A stretch of 64,000 bases of DNA from Stenogyne calaminthoides (GCA_037126765.1 JBBCBC010000027.1:4550406-4614405); one strand, 5' to 3'. Numbered from the stretch's first letter, positions 46,737 through 60,300 are shown. Notes: generated by a model from the letters alone, not told the origin. Numbers and translations are program-made.

Positions 46737-47905
46737 TATATTTTACCCATTAACACATGCAACTAATTAATGCATTTTAACCCATAGTTTTTATGAAATA
46801 TAATTTTTTTTGCGGAAACATTTTTTATAGAAAACAACTGAAAGTAATTTATATAATGAATATTTTTTTTTTGAAAGCCTATATAATGTAAAAGATTAGT
46901 TCTACGATAATCAAGATTAATTAATACATTGAAAAAAATCATATTATTTATCTTTTTTTTTAATGTGAGTACTTCTTAATTGTTATGTTAACTTACTAAT
47001 TCATTTTGATTTGTCTCATATTGACGGTCTCATAAAGAGTATCTTTTAAATTAAGTAAGTACTAAGAGTATAAATTATCAACTTATGGTTGATATGATTT
47101 TTTTTTAAACAGATGATTAACATTTTCTTATTCATTTTACATGAAATGATCACACAATAATTCATTTTTAAATATTTGGTTCAGCTAAATACTAAGATTT
47201 TGTGTCTAATTATCAGTAAATCTCAATATATTAAGTGCACCGTGCAATTTAAATGTATATTTAAAACATGCAATTTTAACATTGAAATATATAGTAATTG
47301 TGTCAGTAAAAATAAATTGAGTAACACTCATGTGAAAAAGTATTCACATTTAATCTCTAACATTTGTTATGTGTAAAAATTATCATTTTTTATCGTAAAA
47401 AGCTTTCGTTGTTTAAAAAATATAAAACATTTTTTAAAACAACGATTGTTTTTTGTTCATAATTGATGATAACTTTTATACATAACACCGAAGAGAGTTT
47501 TTGATGTAATAAAATGATATTTAAATAATCGAGTTAATAAAGCGTTAAACCGCCCTATAAGTTTTTGTCAAATAAATTAAACATTTTAATATGAAAATAA
47601 ATTACATCTTTTTATTTATAAAGAGTTTTCAAAACATTATGGAGTATTATTATTTCACAATATAAAATGACATTGTTACCCCTGAGATGAGATCATCTCC
47701 CTCCCCTCCCTCTACTTTAACTCAAATCTTTTCCTGTTGAGAGCTGAGAGACGCAGAAAGTGTTCGTGTGGAGTTTCTCCACCACTCTCTACATTATCTT
47801 TCTCTCTCTACCACACGCTCGATTTCAATCCACCGTATTAAAGAAAGATCAAAAGATACGTAAAAACGATTACGAAAATTGGACTTAGCATCAAAGCTCC
47901 AATTC
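46737..47905. other. Spacer and promoter/5' leader of the ABCF5 gene
   Basis: 47230-47275 is a GTGCACCGTGCAA fragment, and 47368-47487 a hairpin with GTGTAAAAATTATCA paired to TGATAACTTTTATAC. A pyrimidine-rich leader-like stretch with CT repeats (47690-47820) precedes the ABCF5 start. Confidence 0.5.
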
Positions 47906-50900
47906 ATGGACCTCCGGTCGACTTTCCTCGCCGGAACCACCCCTCTTTCCCACTCCTTCCCGCCGGCCCTCCGCCCCCTCCACCGCTCATTAATTGCCAC
48001 ATCTTCCTCCCTCAAACCCACCACCATCATCCACTCCAAAAACCCACCTCGAATTTCACCCAAATTACAAGCAATTGCCACCGAAACTTCCACTTCCACC
48101 AAAGCCCTAGAGGAAGACGACGTAGAATCCCTCTTCTCAGCCAATAATTCTAATTCATCAGAAATTGATTACAAAAGGGGGAATAGCAAAAACGCGAGCG
48201 GGGCTTCTTCGATTTCTTCGGGTGTTAGGTTAGAAAACGTTAGCAAAACCTATAAGGGCGTCACCGTTTTGAAGAACATCAATTGGGAAGTGAAAAAGGG
48301 GGAAAAAGTAGGTTTAGTGGGCGTCAATGGCGCAGGGAAGACGACCCAATTGAGAATTATCGCCGGTTTAGAGGAACCGGATTCGGGGAATGTGATTAAG
48401 GCGAAGAATAACATGAAGGTTGCGTTCTTGAGCCAGGAATTCGAGATGGTTTCAAGTAGGACATTGAGGGAAGAGCTTTTGAGCGCGTTTAAGGAGGAAA
48501 TGGAGGTTGCGGAACGGCTGGAGAAGGTGCAGAAGGCGATTGAGAAATCGGTGGATGATTTGGAGCTTATGGGGAGGCTGTTGGATGAGTTTGATTTGCT
48601 TCAAAGGAGGGCACAAGCTGTGGATTTGGATGAGGTTGATGCTACGATTAGTAAGTTGATGCCGGAGCTTGGTTTCGCGCCTGAGGATGGCGATAGGCTC
48701 GTTGCCTCTTTTAGTGGAGGGTGGCAAATGAGGATGTCACTTGGGAAGATTCTGCTGCAGGTATATATAATATGATTCTTGTTTCTTGATTTGTTCTTTT
48801 GGTTTCCGATTATGTATGAGTTTTGTTGTTAGGGAAGATATAGAATGATGAGTGCTACAAAACAACTGATACTGTTCAGTGAAAACAACTGATACCTTTT
48901 AGTAAAACAACTAATACCATTTAAAATGTACATGAATTGCACGGTGCAACTGACTAGTGCTTGCTTCTCGTTGTATGATTATTAATTGGTCTGATTTTTT
49001 GGATAATATATGATTGGTGATGATAATTTTGCAGGATCTTGATTTGTTGCTTTTAGATGAACCTACGAATCACCTTGATCTTGATACAATCGAGTGGTTA
49101 GAGGGTTATCTGAAAATGCAAGATGTGCCAATGGTGATCATATCTCATGACAGGGCTTTCCTCGACCAGTTATGTACGAAAATCGTGGAAACTGATATGG
49201 GTGTTTCCAGAACATTCGAAGGAAATTACTCGAATTATATAATCGCAAAGGCATCATGGATTGAAGCTCAGTTTGCAGCATGGGAGAAACAACAGAAGGA
49301 GATTGAACATACAAAAGACCTTATAAGTAGGTTAAGTGCTGGAGCAAATGCTGGCCGTGCTTCTACTGCTGAAAAGGTCCTTCTAATATGTCTTTTTTTG
49401 TTGCTATATTCAGTCTCTAATGAAATTAAAAGAAGAAATGAATTATACTTGTAGGCACATTTGATTAAGAATACCACTTGATCCTTACAATGATATGGGC
49501 CTTTGTTTTTCTTCGAAACCAATTTCATCTTTAGGCCCTTTTTGTATGAATAAATGGATATATGGGTGTATTAAGTATTTGACTGTATATTTTGGAAACT
49601 ATTATGAGGATAAAGAAATATGTCCAGTATGCTGTTTTGCAGAGCACCTGCATGATACTTCTTTAGAATAATAGACTATTCATGGCCAACTACTTCTGCA
49701 TTCATATTTCATGTCTAATTTATTTCAGTTATACATTATTTTTGTAGAACATAGAAAAATTATGTTACTTGATAATCAAGTGACCAGGATTGAATTTTCA
49801 TTCTTCAGATATTTCGTCAGTGTTTTCTGCATCTCACTTGTATGAGGGTCAATTTTTTATTTTGAACTTTAGCTGCCCAGCCTTTTATGCTCCTCATATA
49901 ATTGCTTTTGACTGAAACTAACTTTGTGTATATGCATTATTTAATATTTTATTTTGGAAATGGTTTGTTAACCCTTATTCCTTGACCTTTTTAAATTTGA
50001 TGGCAACAGAAGCTGGAAAAACTCCAGGATAAGGAACAAGTTGAGAAACCATTCATTCGAAAGCAAATGAAGATCAGGTTCCCAGAGCGTGGGAGAAGCG
50101 GCCAATCTGTTGTGGCATTAAAAGGGCTAGAATTTGGTTTTGAGAATGAGGTAATGACCTGATTTATTGCATTATAGAAAAAAAAATTATATTCTTTATG
50201 GGGAGACAATTAGGCAAAGAATGAATTCAGGAGATGGTCTTTCTTAAACAGTAAATGCTACAACTAAGCAATGATATGTAAGATAAACAGGCTGCACCAA
50301 TTTTGGGACCTTGTTGATCTGTTTAAAAATAAAGTTCGGTTGACTTGAGTATAATGAATTAATGTATTGTGGAAGAGGGCTTTGTTTTGCTCACACGCTG
50401 CATTAATATGACCAAATATAATCAATCAACAATATGGAAAAGGACTTGAAGCACATTTAAGAGGAATTTTCTTTGTTTTGTTTCTTTCATTTTACTCTTA
50501 ATTATTTTTTCAATTTTTGACAAATTTTATTACTGATCTGTTGAAAAGCATTATTGATCTGCCTAAATAAAGTTATGTTGTATTATATATTTTTTTAGAG
50601 ATTTTTTTTTTCCTAAAATATCTGCTCGACGACTGCTGTCTGCACCATTTTTATGTAATTTTGTGGCACCAGGTTCTGTTTAAGAATGCAAATCTTACAA
50701 TTGAAAGGGGAGAGAAAATCGCCATTCTTGGTCCCAATGGGTGCGGAAAAAGTACATTGCTCAAACTGATTATGGGCATGGAAAAACCAGACAAAGGAGA
50801 AGTTCTGCTTGGGGAGCACAATGTATTGCCAAACTATTTTGAGCAGAATCAGGTTTTGCTATCTCCACTATAGCTCAGAATTTTGTTTTAATATATGTTG

Positions 50901-52206
50901 GCTTGAATAAGCATCATGCATCCATTCCACATTTGTTGATTGTAAATTTTTCTGTTTGCTTTCAGGCAGAGGCACTCGATTTGGAAAAGACGGTACTGGA
51001 AACAGTGGCTGAAGTTGCAGAGGACTGGAGGCTTGATGACATAAAGGGTCTGTTAGGCCGTTATAACTTTAAGGCTGATATGCTAGACCGGAAGGTCTCG
51101 TTTCTAAGTGGTGGTGAAAAGGTAGTTGCATGCACTCTTTTCTTCTCTTATCGTCTTATGGTGTTAAATATAACTATCCCGACCCTTGATTTTGGAAATT
51201 CAACGTTGAGTAACACTTGGGAGTTAGGTGCACCAGTTGCACCGTGCGATTGGTGCACAACCAATACTGTTCAACTAATACCTTTTAGTAAAACAACAGA
51301 TACCTTTTAAAAATTAACTTGAGTTGCACGGTGCAACTGGTGCATAGAAGTATTTGCCTCCTACCTTTACTCATATATTTATTCCCCTGTTGCAGGCTCG
51401 TCTTGCCTTTTGCAAGTTCATGGTCCAACCGTCTACCCTACTCGTCTTGGATGAGCCAACCAATCACTTGGACATACCTACAAAAGAGATGCTTGAGGTT
51501 TATTTTCTGACTAATGCGTCCGTATTCAATTCCATCTTCAAAAAATTTCTTGCTTCATTTGTTTATTTGTATTTCAACAGGAGGCAATAAATGAGTACCA
51601 AGGCACTGTTATCACGGTCTCTCATGACCGATACTTCATAAAGCAAATTGTCAACCGAGTCTTGGAAGTTAAAGATGGCACTCTGCAGGACTCTGCAGGA
51701 GATTATAATGTAAGTCCTAGTTTGGAGCTTTTAGTCTTGAGTATTGGGTGGGTGCACAACTAATACTATTCAATGAAAACAACTAATACTGATCATTTAC
51801 AAATGCACTTGAGTTGCATGGTGCAATTAGTGCATAAAAGTATTTGCCTCTATTTCTTTATTTCACTGACTAAACACCATATCATGTAATCTGATATCAT
51901 CTTCATCTTTCAACGGTTACAGTATTATTTGGAGAAGAATCTTGAAGCGAGAGAAAGGGAGCTTGAACGGGAGGCAGAGCTCGACGAGAAATCTTCAAAA
52001 GGAAAAGCTAAATCCAAGATGTCCAAGGTATATACACTTTTGTACCTATGTTGCTTTACCACTTATACTTTTTCGACTAAATTCCTGAAAATCCATCGTT
52101 GTTTGATTAGGCGGAGAGGGAAGCTAGGAAGAAGCAGAAAATGCAGTCGTTTCAAGCTGCAAAACAGAAATCAAAGTCTTCAAAGAATGCTAAAAGATGG
52201 AACTAA
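47906..52206 (+). CDS. ABCF5: ABC transporter F family protein, ABCF5-type
   Basis: Nine exons: 47906-48760, 49035-49376, 50010-50150, 50673-50852, 50966-51121, 51396-51497, 51581-51709, 51923-52027 and 52111-52206, all phase 0, giving 701 residues. There are two ABC ATPase domains and no membrane segment, the ABCF plan. NBD1: Walker A GVNGAGKTT at 139-147, signature FSGGW at 269-273, Walker B LLLLDEPTNHLD with D293-E294. NBD2: GPNGCGKST at 466-474, LSGGEK at 553-558, LLVLDEPTNHLD with D577-E578. The two are joined by a helical linker. The C-terminus is Lys/Glu rich. Residues 1-90 are Ser/Thr/Pro rich with few acidic residues, like a chloroplast transit peptide. ABCF proteins act on ribosomes (Gcn20/EttA type); a plastid role is inference. 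An in-frame TTG at 47879 in good Kozak context may be the ancestral start (see findings). Three introns carry MITEs. Confidence 0.94.
48852..48958 (+). mobile_element. TTGCACGGTGCAA-family MITE in ABCF5 intron 1
   Basis: ACAACTGATACTGTTCAGTG, then TAAAACAACTAATACCATTT, then TTGCACGGTGCAACTG at the right end. Same order as the other family copies. Confidence 0.75.
51228..51360 (+). mobile_element. TTGCACGGTGCAA-family MITE in ABCF5 intron 5
   Basis: Left end GGTGCACCAGTTGCACCGTG, right end TGAGTTGCACGGTGCAACTG then GTGCATAGAAGTATTTGCC. The most complete copy, with both terminal palindromes present. Confidence 0.8.
51750..51850 (+). mobile_element. TTGCACGGTGCAA-family MITE in ABCF5 intron 7
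   Basis: GGTGCACAACTAATACTATT at the left, CTTGAGTTGCATGGTGCAAT at the right, then GTGCATAAAAGTATTTGCC as in the intron 5 copy. Confidence 0.78.
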
Positions 52207-52950
52207 AGACAAAACCCCACACTTTCTTGCATTTACTTGGATTTTTCTCTACTAATCTTGGTATTTGTAAGCTTGTTCATTTGTATATATACACACTCCA
52301 CCACAGAATACTAGGTCCCTTGGGTTAGTGATTGATTATTCGAAACTATCAGCTGGTTATAGGTTGAATATAACAATACAATATAAATTAATTCAATTAT
52401 CAACTTTGCTACATTATTAAGACAAATTTTGTTGCATTCGCCATATTTTATTGCATAAGTGCGCCACGTGTATGATCCCGATTCATGAATACAAATTCCC
52501 CCCTCTCCAATCTACTCGAATTTATCGGGCTCAAGCTCAATATTACTAGGCTCGGGAGTTTAATTTAGCTCACATAATTTTATTTCTTTACCCTAAATAT
52601 GCTAATGACTTGCAAATATCCTTCAATTACAAATAATATAATGTTAGTTATCGAGTCGAGCTATAGTACTTCTAGCTTTTTATCAAGTCAAGAAAGAATT
52701 GAGTTTAATTGAGTCCCAAGTTTCGAGCTTCGAATTTTTAATAGAGTCAAATTCGAGTTTGATACTACTTATTTGGTTCATTTATAGCCCTGATTATCCT
52801 GTACAAATCATGATGGATGAAAATAAATAGCGCAATCAAGAGTTTCTTCATTCAGGAAATACAATACAATACAATAGCCGCATAAATACAAAGATTAAAG
52901 GAAACAAACAACATGCAAGTAATTACACCAATTAGTTCCATCTTTTATCT

Positions 52951-54862
52951 TCACTCCATTCTCTTGGAAACCCTAACTTTCAACCCATCCTTCATGTATA
53001 GAATAACCGAACAATTAGGTGCAACAAGGTGCCCTTCCACCATTGAGACTTTATAATTATGGATCATGGTAGCTGCCACAGCCTTCATTTGAGTGAAAGC
53101 CACTTCCTTCCCCAAACAAGTCCTCGGGCCCGCATTGAATGCCAAGAACTTGTACGATGGCTCGTGTTTGATCGTCCCTCGTTCTGAAATCCATCGCTCC
53201 GGCTTGAATTCCAGACAATCTTCCCCCCAGACCGACTCCATTCTCCCCATCGCGTACAAAAAGAACATTACCTTCATCTTTGGGTGCACACGATGCCCGC
53301 TCGGGAGAACGTCTCGTTCCGTCGGCTCCTTATGCTGGAATGGAACCGGCGGATACAATCTCAACGCCTCGCACAATGCTCCATGCATGTAAACGAGCTT
53401 GTTCGTTTCTTCTACTTTGAAGACATACCAGTTTTTGTCTGGACAGATCGACCTTAGCTCGTCCCGAATCTTCTTCTCGACTCGAGGATTCGTATATACG
53501 AGCCACGTGAACCATGTTAGAGCTGAACTTGTGGTGTCCCTCCCTGCAATTAGGGTTGTAAAAATAATCAAAACAAGAGTACGTCTCTTGTACACCAAGT
53601 GCACCGTGCAGCTCAAGTGTATTTTCAAACGATATTAGTTATTTTCACTAAGTAGTATCTAGTGCACAACTAATATTATTAAGTGAAAACAACTAATACC
53701 GTTTGAAAATGCACTTAAATTGCATGGTGCACCTGATTCATACAAAACTTTGCCATCAAATAATGGAAATATAACTATTATTTGTAAATATTAGTAATAA
53801 TCGAATCGAACACAATTGAATAATCTGAATATCACTTTCGAATTGAATATGCATCATATTTAAATTTGGATTTTAAACGAATTGAATCAAATACTACAAT
53901 ATTCGATTCGATTCATTTACATCTCTACCTGCGATCATCAGATTCAAGATTGTATCCCTTAAGAACTTATCATCATACTGTCCTAAAGCATAATCACCAC
54001 CACTAATGTAAGATGTTAACAAATCAACACCCTCTTTCGCCTCCCGATTGAAATCGAAACCCCCTCTTTGCCTCAACTCGTCCCGTTTCATCGCGATGTA
54101 TCCACCTATAACCTCGTCCAAAACCACCCTCGCTTCAGCCAACTTCCGCTCCGACCCAATCCCGAGCCACCTCTGCAACTTCCAAACCCTCTCGGGAAGC
54201 ACGTGCCTCATGAAAATCGCCTCTTCCGCATCATCCATCGCCTTCGAAAAGGGCAAATCCGGAAAATCAACAGATAAACACCCCGGATCATAACCTGTCA
54301 CCAAATAACAAGTCGTATCAAATGTTAGCCTTTGAAACACATCCTGCAAATCCACCACCCGGTTCTCCCGGCACACCGCCTCCAACACCGGAACGAGGCC
54401 GCGCTCCACCTTCTCGCAACTGATCTTCACCAGACAGCGGTGGAACCGCTGGTGGCCGATAAACCCCCTCGTCACCTTTCTCTGAACCCGCCATGACTCC
54501 GAATCCGAATTAAAAATCCCAGCCCCTAAAACATCAAACATCTCTTTAAACCTAGCCCCCTTCGGAAAATTCTTGAAATTCGCGCTCATTATATAATGCA
54601 CATTCGAAGGGTTGGCTATCAAAAGAATCTCCATGTTTGTGAACATCGGCCCTTTGAACAAGAACGTCCTCCGCCGCGTCCGCCGCAGCACCTCCGTGCA
54701 CAAGTCGTGAATCCGGCCGACGTTGAGCAGCAGCACCGGCAGCATTCCGATCAACGGCCAGCTCCGGCGACGTCCACGCTTCTTGTGATTCCTCCATGCC
54801 CAAACACCAAGAAACCAAATTAAGGCCATCAAAACCTCCAAATACAACATTGCTCCTCCCAT
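52951..54862 (-). CDS. Cytochrome P450 of the CYP96A type (CYP86 clan)
   Basis: Two exons on the minus strand, 54862-53929 and 53543-52951, with a GT-AG phase-1 junction in the AGRDTT block; 508 residues. An N-terminal membrane anchor (residues 4-18) is followed by a basic stretch and a Pro-containing hinge. I-helix AGRDTT at 311-316, EALR (ExxR) at 370-373, FKPERW, and heme loop FNAGPRTCLG with the ligand Cys454. The wording FLYAMGRMESVWGED and FKFLAFNAGPRTCLGKE-like blocks are characteristic of CYP96A, whose member CYP96A15 (MAH1) hydroxylates wax alkanes mid-chain at the ER. The exact substrate is not shown by the sequence. ATG at 54862 was chosen; a second ATG at 54850 would remove four residues. 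The intron carries a MITE. The gene is convergent with ABCF5, 745 bases between stop codons. Confidence 0.94.
53588..53745. mobile_element. TTGCACGGTGCAA-family MITE(s) in the CYP96A intron
   Basis: The left part is inverted (GTACACCAAGTGCACCGTGC, then TTAGTTATTTTCACT) and the right part direct (GTGCACAACTAATATTATTA, AAAACAACTAATACCGTTTG, TTGCATGGTGCACCTG). Either two copies head to head or one with long inverted arms. Confidence 0.7.
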
Positions 54863-57380
54863 GTTCAATTTTATCACATCAATTAAACACGCCTTCCAAT
54901 CAACTCCTGATTTTTAATCAACTCCCACCAAATTGCAGTTTCTTGCATTTGGACATACGTTCATAATGCATTTCAGTGGCTGCAGGTGTATTTAGAGTAA
55001 AGAAAAGTACACTGCATCATTAATTTTCATCGAAAAATGTGATGAAATCTCGCTTTTAAGATTTGTCTCTTTCTTGCATGAAACGTATTTGTTTGCACAA
55101 GGTTTTTTGCTCTAGTCTTTAAAAGAAAAAACAAGGTTTTTGCTACTTTTTATTTTATTTTTAGCAAATAGAATAACTGAAGTTGGTCATGATCCTTAAT
55201 AAGCTCGACATGGACCACTTTTAAAATTTCAGATTTATTTTTCTATTTGAATTTTGGTACACGTTAGAGCTTGACTATACGTAATTAGTTACACTATACA
55301 CACACACATATGTATGTAAATGAAATTAATTTCAAGAAGATTTTGTATTGAAACATATAATTTTATTCACAAATTTTGTATTGGGTAGATTTCTAACACG
55401 CAGTTTGTTAGAAGTCATTTGTTCTACATGGTACTATGTTTTCTTCTCGTATGAAACATAATTTGCAATTGAGACAAATCCGAACTCTATGTTTTTCTAT
55501 TATCGTGTAATTAGCATATGCATCATTTAAAGATCTATTACGTACATATATATGTACAAGAGTGCATGATAAAGAATTAAAGATACATTAGATAAAATAT
55601 TAATTAGAATAGTGTTTAGCTTGTCAAATATAATTGATAATCATAATCAATTCAATTACATTAAAAGGAACAAAATTATGTCACTTGGGGAAGGGCCTTT
55701 TAAACACAAATTTGGGACTTGGGAGTGTTAAAAAGGTTGCAATATAAATTCTGAAAAAACTTACTAGTAAATTTGAAAATTATCAAATAAAATCTGCAAA
55801 TCATTTCAATATAAATGCGTCTAAAATTTGTCAAATAAAATAGTATCAAATAAATCCCAAAATGGAACTGAATTGGTACTTGGTACGTAGATTTGGGATG
55901 AACTACAAATTTACAATTTACAACAGTATTTCCCCATCTGGTGGGATTCAATTAAGAATAACATACTAACACCAGTTAATCAGGTTTATGCATGATATTA
56001 CATTACTGTTATACACAAAAATTATCATTTTTATAAAAAATATTATTATTATTATTTAAAAAATATTTTATTTTTTGAGCACAACAATTTTTATGTGTAA
56101 CAATAATATTAAAAAAATTGAGTTCACTGTGAACTTTGGTTCACACAACTTGAATTCATTTGTGTTTTACACATGATAAATAAATTTATTCGGGTAGTTT
56201 ATGAGCAAATTTATTCGAACAAAATTTGTATGAGACGATCTCATACATGAAATGTGGTGCAATCTAATACAAATCAACATTCATTCCTTCTAAAGTGTTA
56301 TAAACATCATATCAAATTATACTCCGTCTTACCGTGAAACTGCTTCACATGTGCTCCTCATTTATTCGGCGTGCTTTTTATTTCTAATAATAATGACGGT
56401 TGCCTAATAGCTAGATCACAAAAATGAAAAAAAAATGGAAAAAAAAAAGAAAAGAAAGGAAGCAAGCAAAAGAGTGTAAATGTACAAATACACACCTAGC
56501 TTAGTAGTTAATTCAAGATGTAGATTGACTTATATCTACTTTTGATATGATCACTTGTGAGATCATCAATTACATGAGATAGACCAAATTTAAATTAAAC
56601 AAATTAAAATGCAAACCTAAAAGTAACCTAAAAGTTATATAACTAATTTTTGGGGCCATGGTTCCTAAAAGTAGTACTAATATAACTAATTGTCGGGAAG
56701 GCGTGTAGGGTGAGGTGAAATGTATTTCAATTAAATGTATTTCGAACTACCATTTGACCGATAAAAGAAAAAAATGTTAATCCGGATGAAACATTATAAT
56801 AGAATCCAAAAAGTAATTGACAATAATACAAGGAAGTAAATGCGAGCATGTACAAATAAAATGTGAAGTCTCAACTGAATCGAAGATGCACAGACATATT
56901 GTACATTTTTTAGTATGGAGCCAATGTTAGCACAAAATACTAGTACATTGTAACATAATGCATATAATTTATACTGATGTTTTGTTTAAAAAAACTTCAC
57001 CATTGGCTCCATATCATTGCTCATATTAATGTGTATTGCACATATATATATATATACACATATTAGTACATATATATACACGACTATATACATATATATG
57101 CGTTTAATAAATTCATGACAAGCAAAAAAAATAAGCATCGACTCCATTTCAAATTGGCTAGAATCCAAAAACATAGGTGAAATCCACACAGAGTTTCGCC
57201 ACTTTTACAGGCATGGTGGAAAAGAATGAAGGGAAACCTCAAAATGGAAGTAAGAATAGAGTTGTATTGTATAGGATATGCACCACCAAAAAAGAGAAGG
57301 GGCCATTCATCCCAGAAAACAATTGCATAAAGCCATATATACTGAAGATTTAGTCGATGAAATCTTACAGTGGGTCGAGG
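54863..57380. other. Intergenic DNA between the P450 gene and LIP1
   Basis: Holds the P450 promoter on its left. 56006-56100 is a hairpin repeat of the TTATCATT...AATTTTTATGTGTAAC type. 56214-56354 is copy 4 of the GAGACGGTCTCA-end MITE (TTTGTATGAGACGATCTCAT ... CCGTGAAACTGCTTCACATG). (TA)-rich stretches lie at 57041-57105. No further gene is seen. Confidence 0.5.
56214..56354. mobile_element. MITE with GAGACGGTCTCA-type ends, copy 4
   Basis: Same plan as 24446-24612: start TTTGTATGAGACGATCTCAT, interior TCTAAAGTGTTATAAACATC, end block CCGTCTTACCGTGAAACTGC. Confidence 0.6.
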
Positions 57381-60300
57381 TTACACATTAATATCTGTGC
57401 GCTTTGATCTAGCGCTAGTGATCTCGTGGGAGCTCGTCAACGCAAATCTTGGGATGCTGTAATTGTCGGGCGTTGACATAGGTTGCTGCGGGTAGAGCGT
57501 GGGAGGTGGCATTAAGTTTCGCTGAGCTGGAAGGGGGGGAAACACGTTGTACTTGTATGGATCACCAAGTGTACTGTAAGCAAAGGAAGATTATTTCGTA
57601 AGCATTGTTACTGTTCAATGGAAACAACTAATACTGACTAACTAATCCCTTTTAGTGAGTAACACTTATGATCCATTTAGGATTTTTTTGGTAGGACCAA
57701 TGGAGTTCATGGATATCAAATCTATGAACCAAGTTCACACAAACTTATCATCACAAGTATCCGCAGGCTCAAATGCTAGGTAAAGAACTTTATAATTCGT
57801 GGACAAACGGGTTTGCATGACGATGATAAAGGCATCTATGCATCCTGCATCCAGCCTATCATCTTATACTTCTTCGGCAAATTTATGGGAGTATAGATTG
57901 AAATTATACTACCTAGGGAATATATGGCATCATGGCAAGGATAATGAGTGTGAAACTTCTTCTCTAGTATGAATATTAGTGAATTGAGTATTCTCCCTCA
58001 TTGGGGCAAAATTTGAGATTTCTCCAAGTAATAGCAAACAATCTACACTGAAGTTTTCAAACTGCTAATACGAGATATAGAAGTATATAAAACCATTTGG
58101 AGGTATAAAAGCATATAGGCAAAGGAAAGGAAAGGTAAAGCACAATAATGCAGTATCCGCACAAGAACACTATAGGAGAAGAATTGGTTTTGTGTAAAAC
58201 AGTTTTACCGTACAACCGATTCGCAAATAACACTTTATAGTATACGCAAATAAAACTTTATAGTATAACAACTAATACATTCGAATAAAACAAACTAATA
58301 CGTTTTAATGAAACAGCTAATATTGTTTACAAATACACAAAAAATTCAAACCAGTTGCACGGTAAAACTATAGGAGAAAATTTTCTTCCCTACCCTGCAG
58401 GGCACTGCACAGTTGTGCTTTACTGTGTTGTACAATGTACAGTGCAACATATTAAAGCACAACTGGGCAGTGCCCTGCAGGGTATAGGAGAAAAGGTTTA
58501 TACCTTGAATTTTTATATAGATGATCATCATCGCTCGAGATTTCACCAGATTGTGGCAATGGTCTATTAACTTGGGTGGACCATGGGGCTGCACCAGGCA
58601 ACTCATCTGAGAAGTATCTCCTCCTGATCAACTAAAAACAATATACGCATCATTTAGAAGATACTACCAAGAGAAAAAAAAAAACATGAATACGGACTCA
58701 AAATACATACCATTCGGAAAAACTTAATCACAGCTTCCTTGTCGTATCTGGCTTCGTTGGCAGCCTAATCGAGAGATAGAATATTTTAGTTGTCATGAAA
58801 TAATGATTTATGAATGGCATAATCTAAAGGCACGATGCATCAAATTGTCCCTAAATTATCAACTTTTGTTTCAGACTTTCAGTAGGTCGCTAAACTATTT
58901 TTTGTTTAAAAATTATACTTCACGAGCTCCCTCAAGATGAAAATTTACAAAATGTTTGATTCACCATAATGGTCCGTTAAAAAAAAGTAAATGTCAGCTT
59001 TATTTAATTTTAATTATATACAAAAATATTTTCCGCAAGTCTTTTTAGGTATACATCACATGAAGTATTGGGGTTAAAAAAGACTGACACAAAAACATTT
59101 GGATATCAATAAAGATAAATAAAAAAATCCATCAATATACATACTGAGGGAGCTCGTGAAATTAAAATTTCAATACTTGAAGGGCTTTTTAAAAGAAAAA
59201 ATAGTTTGAGGACCTTCAAATTATAAACTGATAGTTTAGGGACCTTTTTGATGCAATTATGCCTTATCTGAAACCAAACTTACTGTTACGAGGCCTCCAC
59301 CAGTAGGGAAGCTCTCAGTTAACGGGAGTTCCTCACTTGATGAGAGCAATCCCTGTTTCTCAACCCACTGACGAGCTACATCAACAAGATTACCACTACT
59401 CACTCGAGTGCCCTCTTTAGGGGCAATATCAGCTTTGTTACCAATGACTATATAGGGGACAGGAAGCCCTCCAGGACCTCCAGATGCCAAAGGAGCTGAG
59501 AATGTCCCAGTTGCTGCAATTTCAGCTGCCCATTTCTGCAAACTACTCTTTGTCCTTCTTTGAGAAAGGTCATGAACAAACATAACACCTGAAATTCAAA
59601 GTTCCAACCACACAAGAAAAAGACTTTGTGATCAGTCTAATTTCCACAAAGATGAATGTGTAATTGCCATCTTTTACCCAATATATAGAGTCAAACCTCT
59701 TTTAAAAAGTGTGGTTAAAAAAGAGACTCCACTATCCTATTTAGCTATTTCAAAAAAAAAATAAAAAAAATTCCCTAATTACATTAGGAAGAGGTATTGT
59801 ACCTTAAACAGCTCATAACAGTAAATAAATGATGTTGCTAATAGCTATTGCATGATGGGTTGCAAAACTCAGATGCATACACATCATAGACATAATTTGG
59901 ATAAGGTATATCTATAACCTCAACTATACCTCAGGTTCAAGTAAGCCCTTAATGTATGTTTTGGAGCAAATTAACCCTTTCAAATAGAACAAATATGTCA
60001 TTGATGTATTCTATTGGTGCAAATAAATCTTTTATCCTTTTAAAACTAAATAAAAATGTATTTCTATTGATTCAAATTCAGCGTTATTTTTTATTTAGTG
60101 TGTCTTATTTATTAATGAATGCGTTTTTTGAATGTTTTGTATTTTTTGATATAAATGAAATTATGATCTAATATTTATGTGTCTTTCTTTATTTTGGCAT
60201 GGGGAATAAAGCTTTTAATATATATTTTGAATTAACAGAAGTGTCTATTTGTTCAATTTTGAAAAGATGAATAGTTTATTTAAACAAAAAGTACTTTAAG

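Noticed and set aside
53093..53638. Plus-strand frames opposite the P450 gene
   Set aside because: Shadows of the CYP96A exon; the minus strand holds all P450 motifs.
58346..58606. Open frames across the LIP1 intron 6 hairpin
   Set aside because: Open on both strands because of the inverted repeat; only the exon 6 part is coding.
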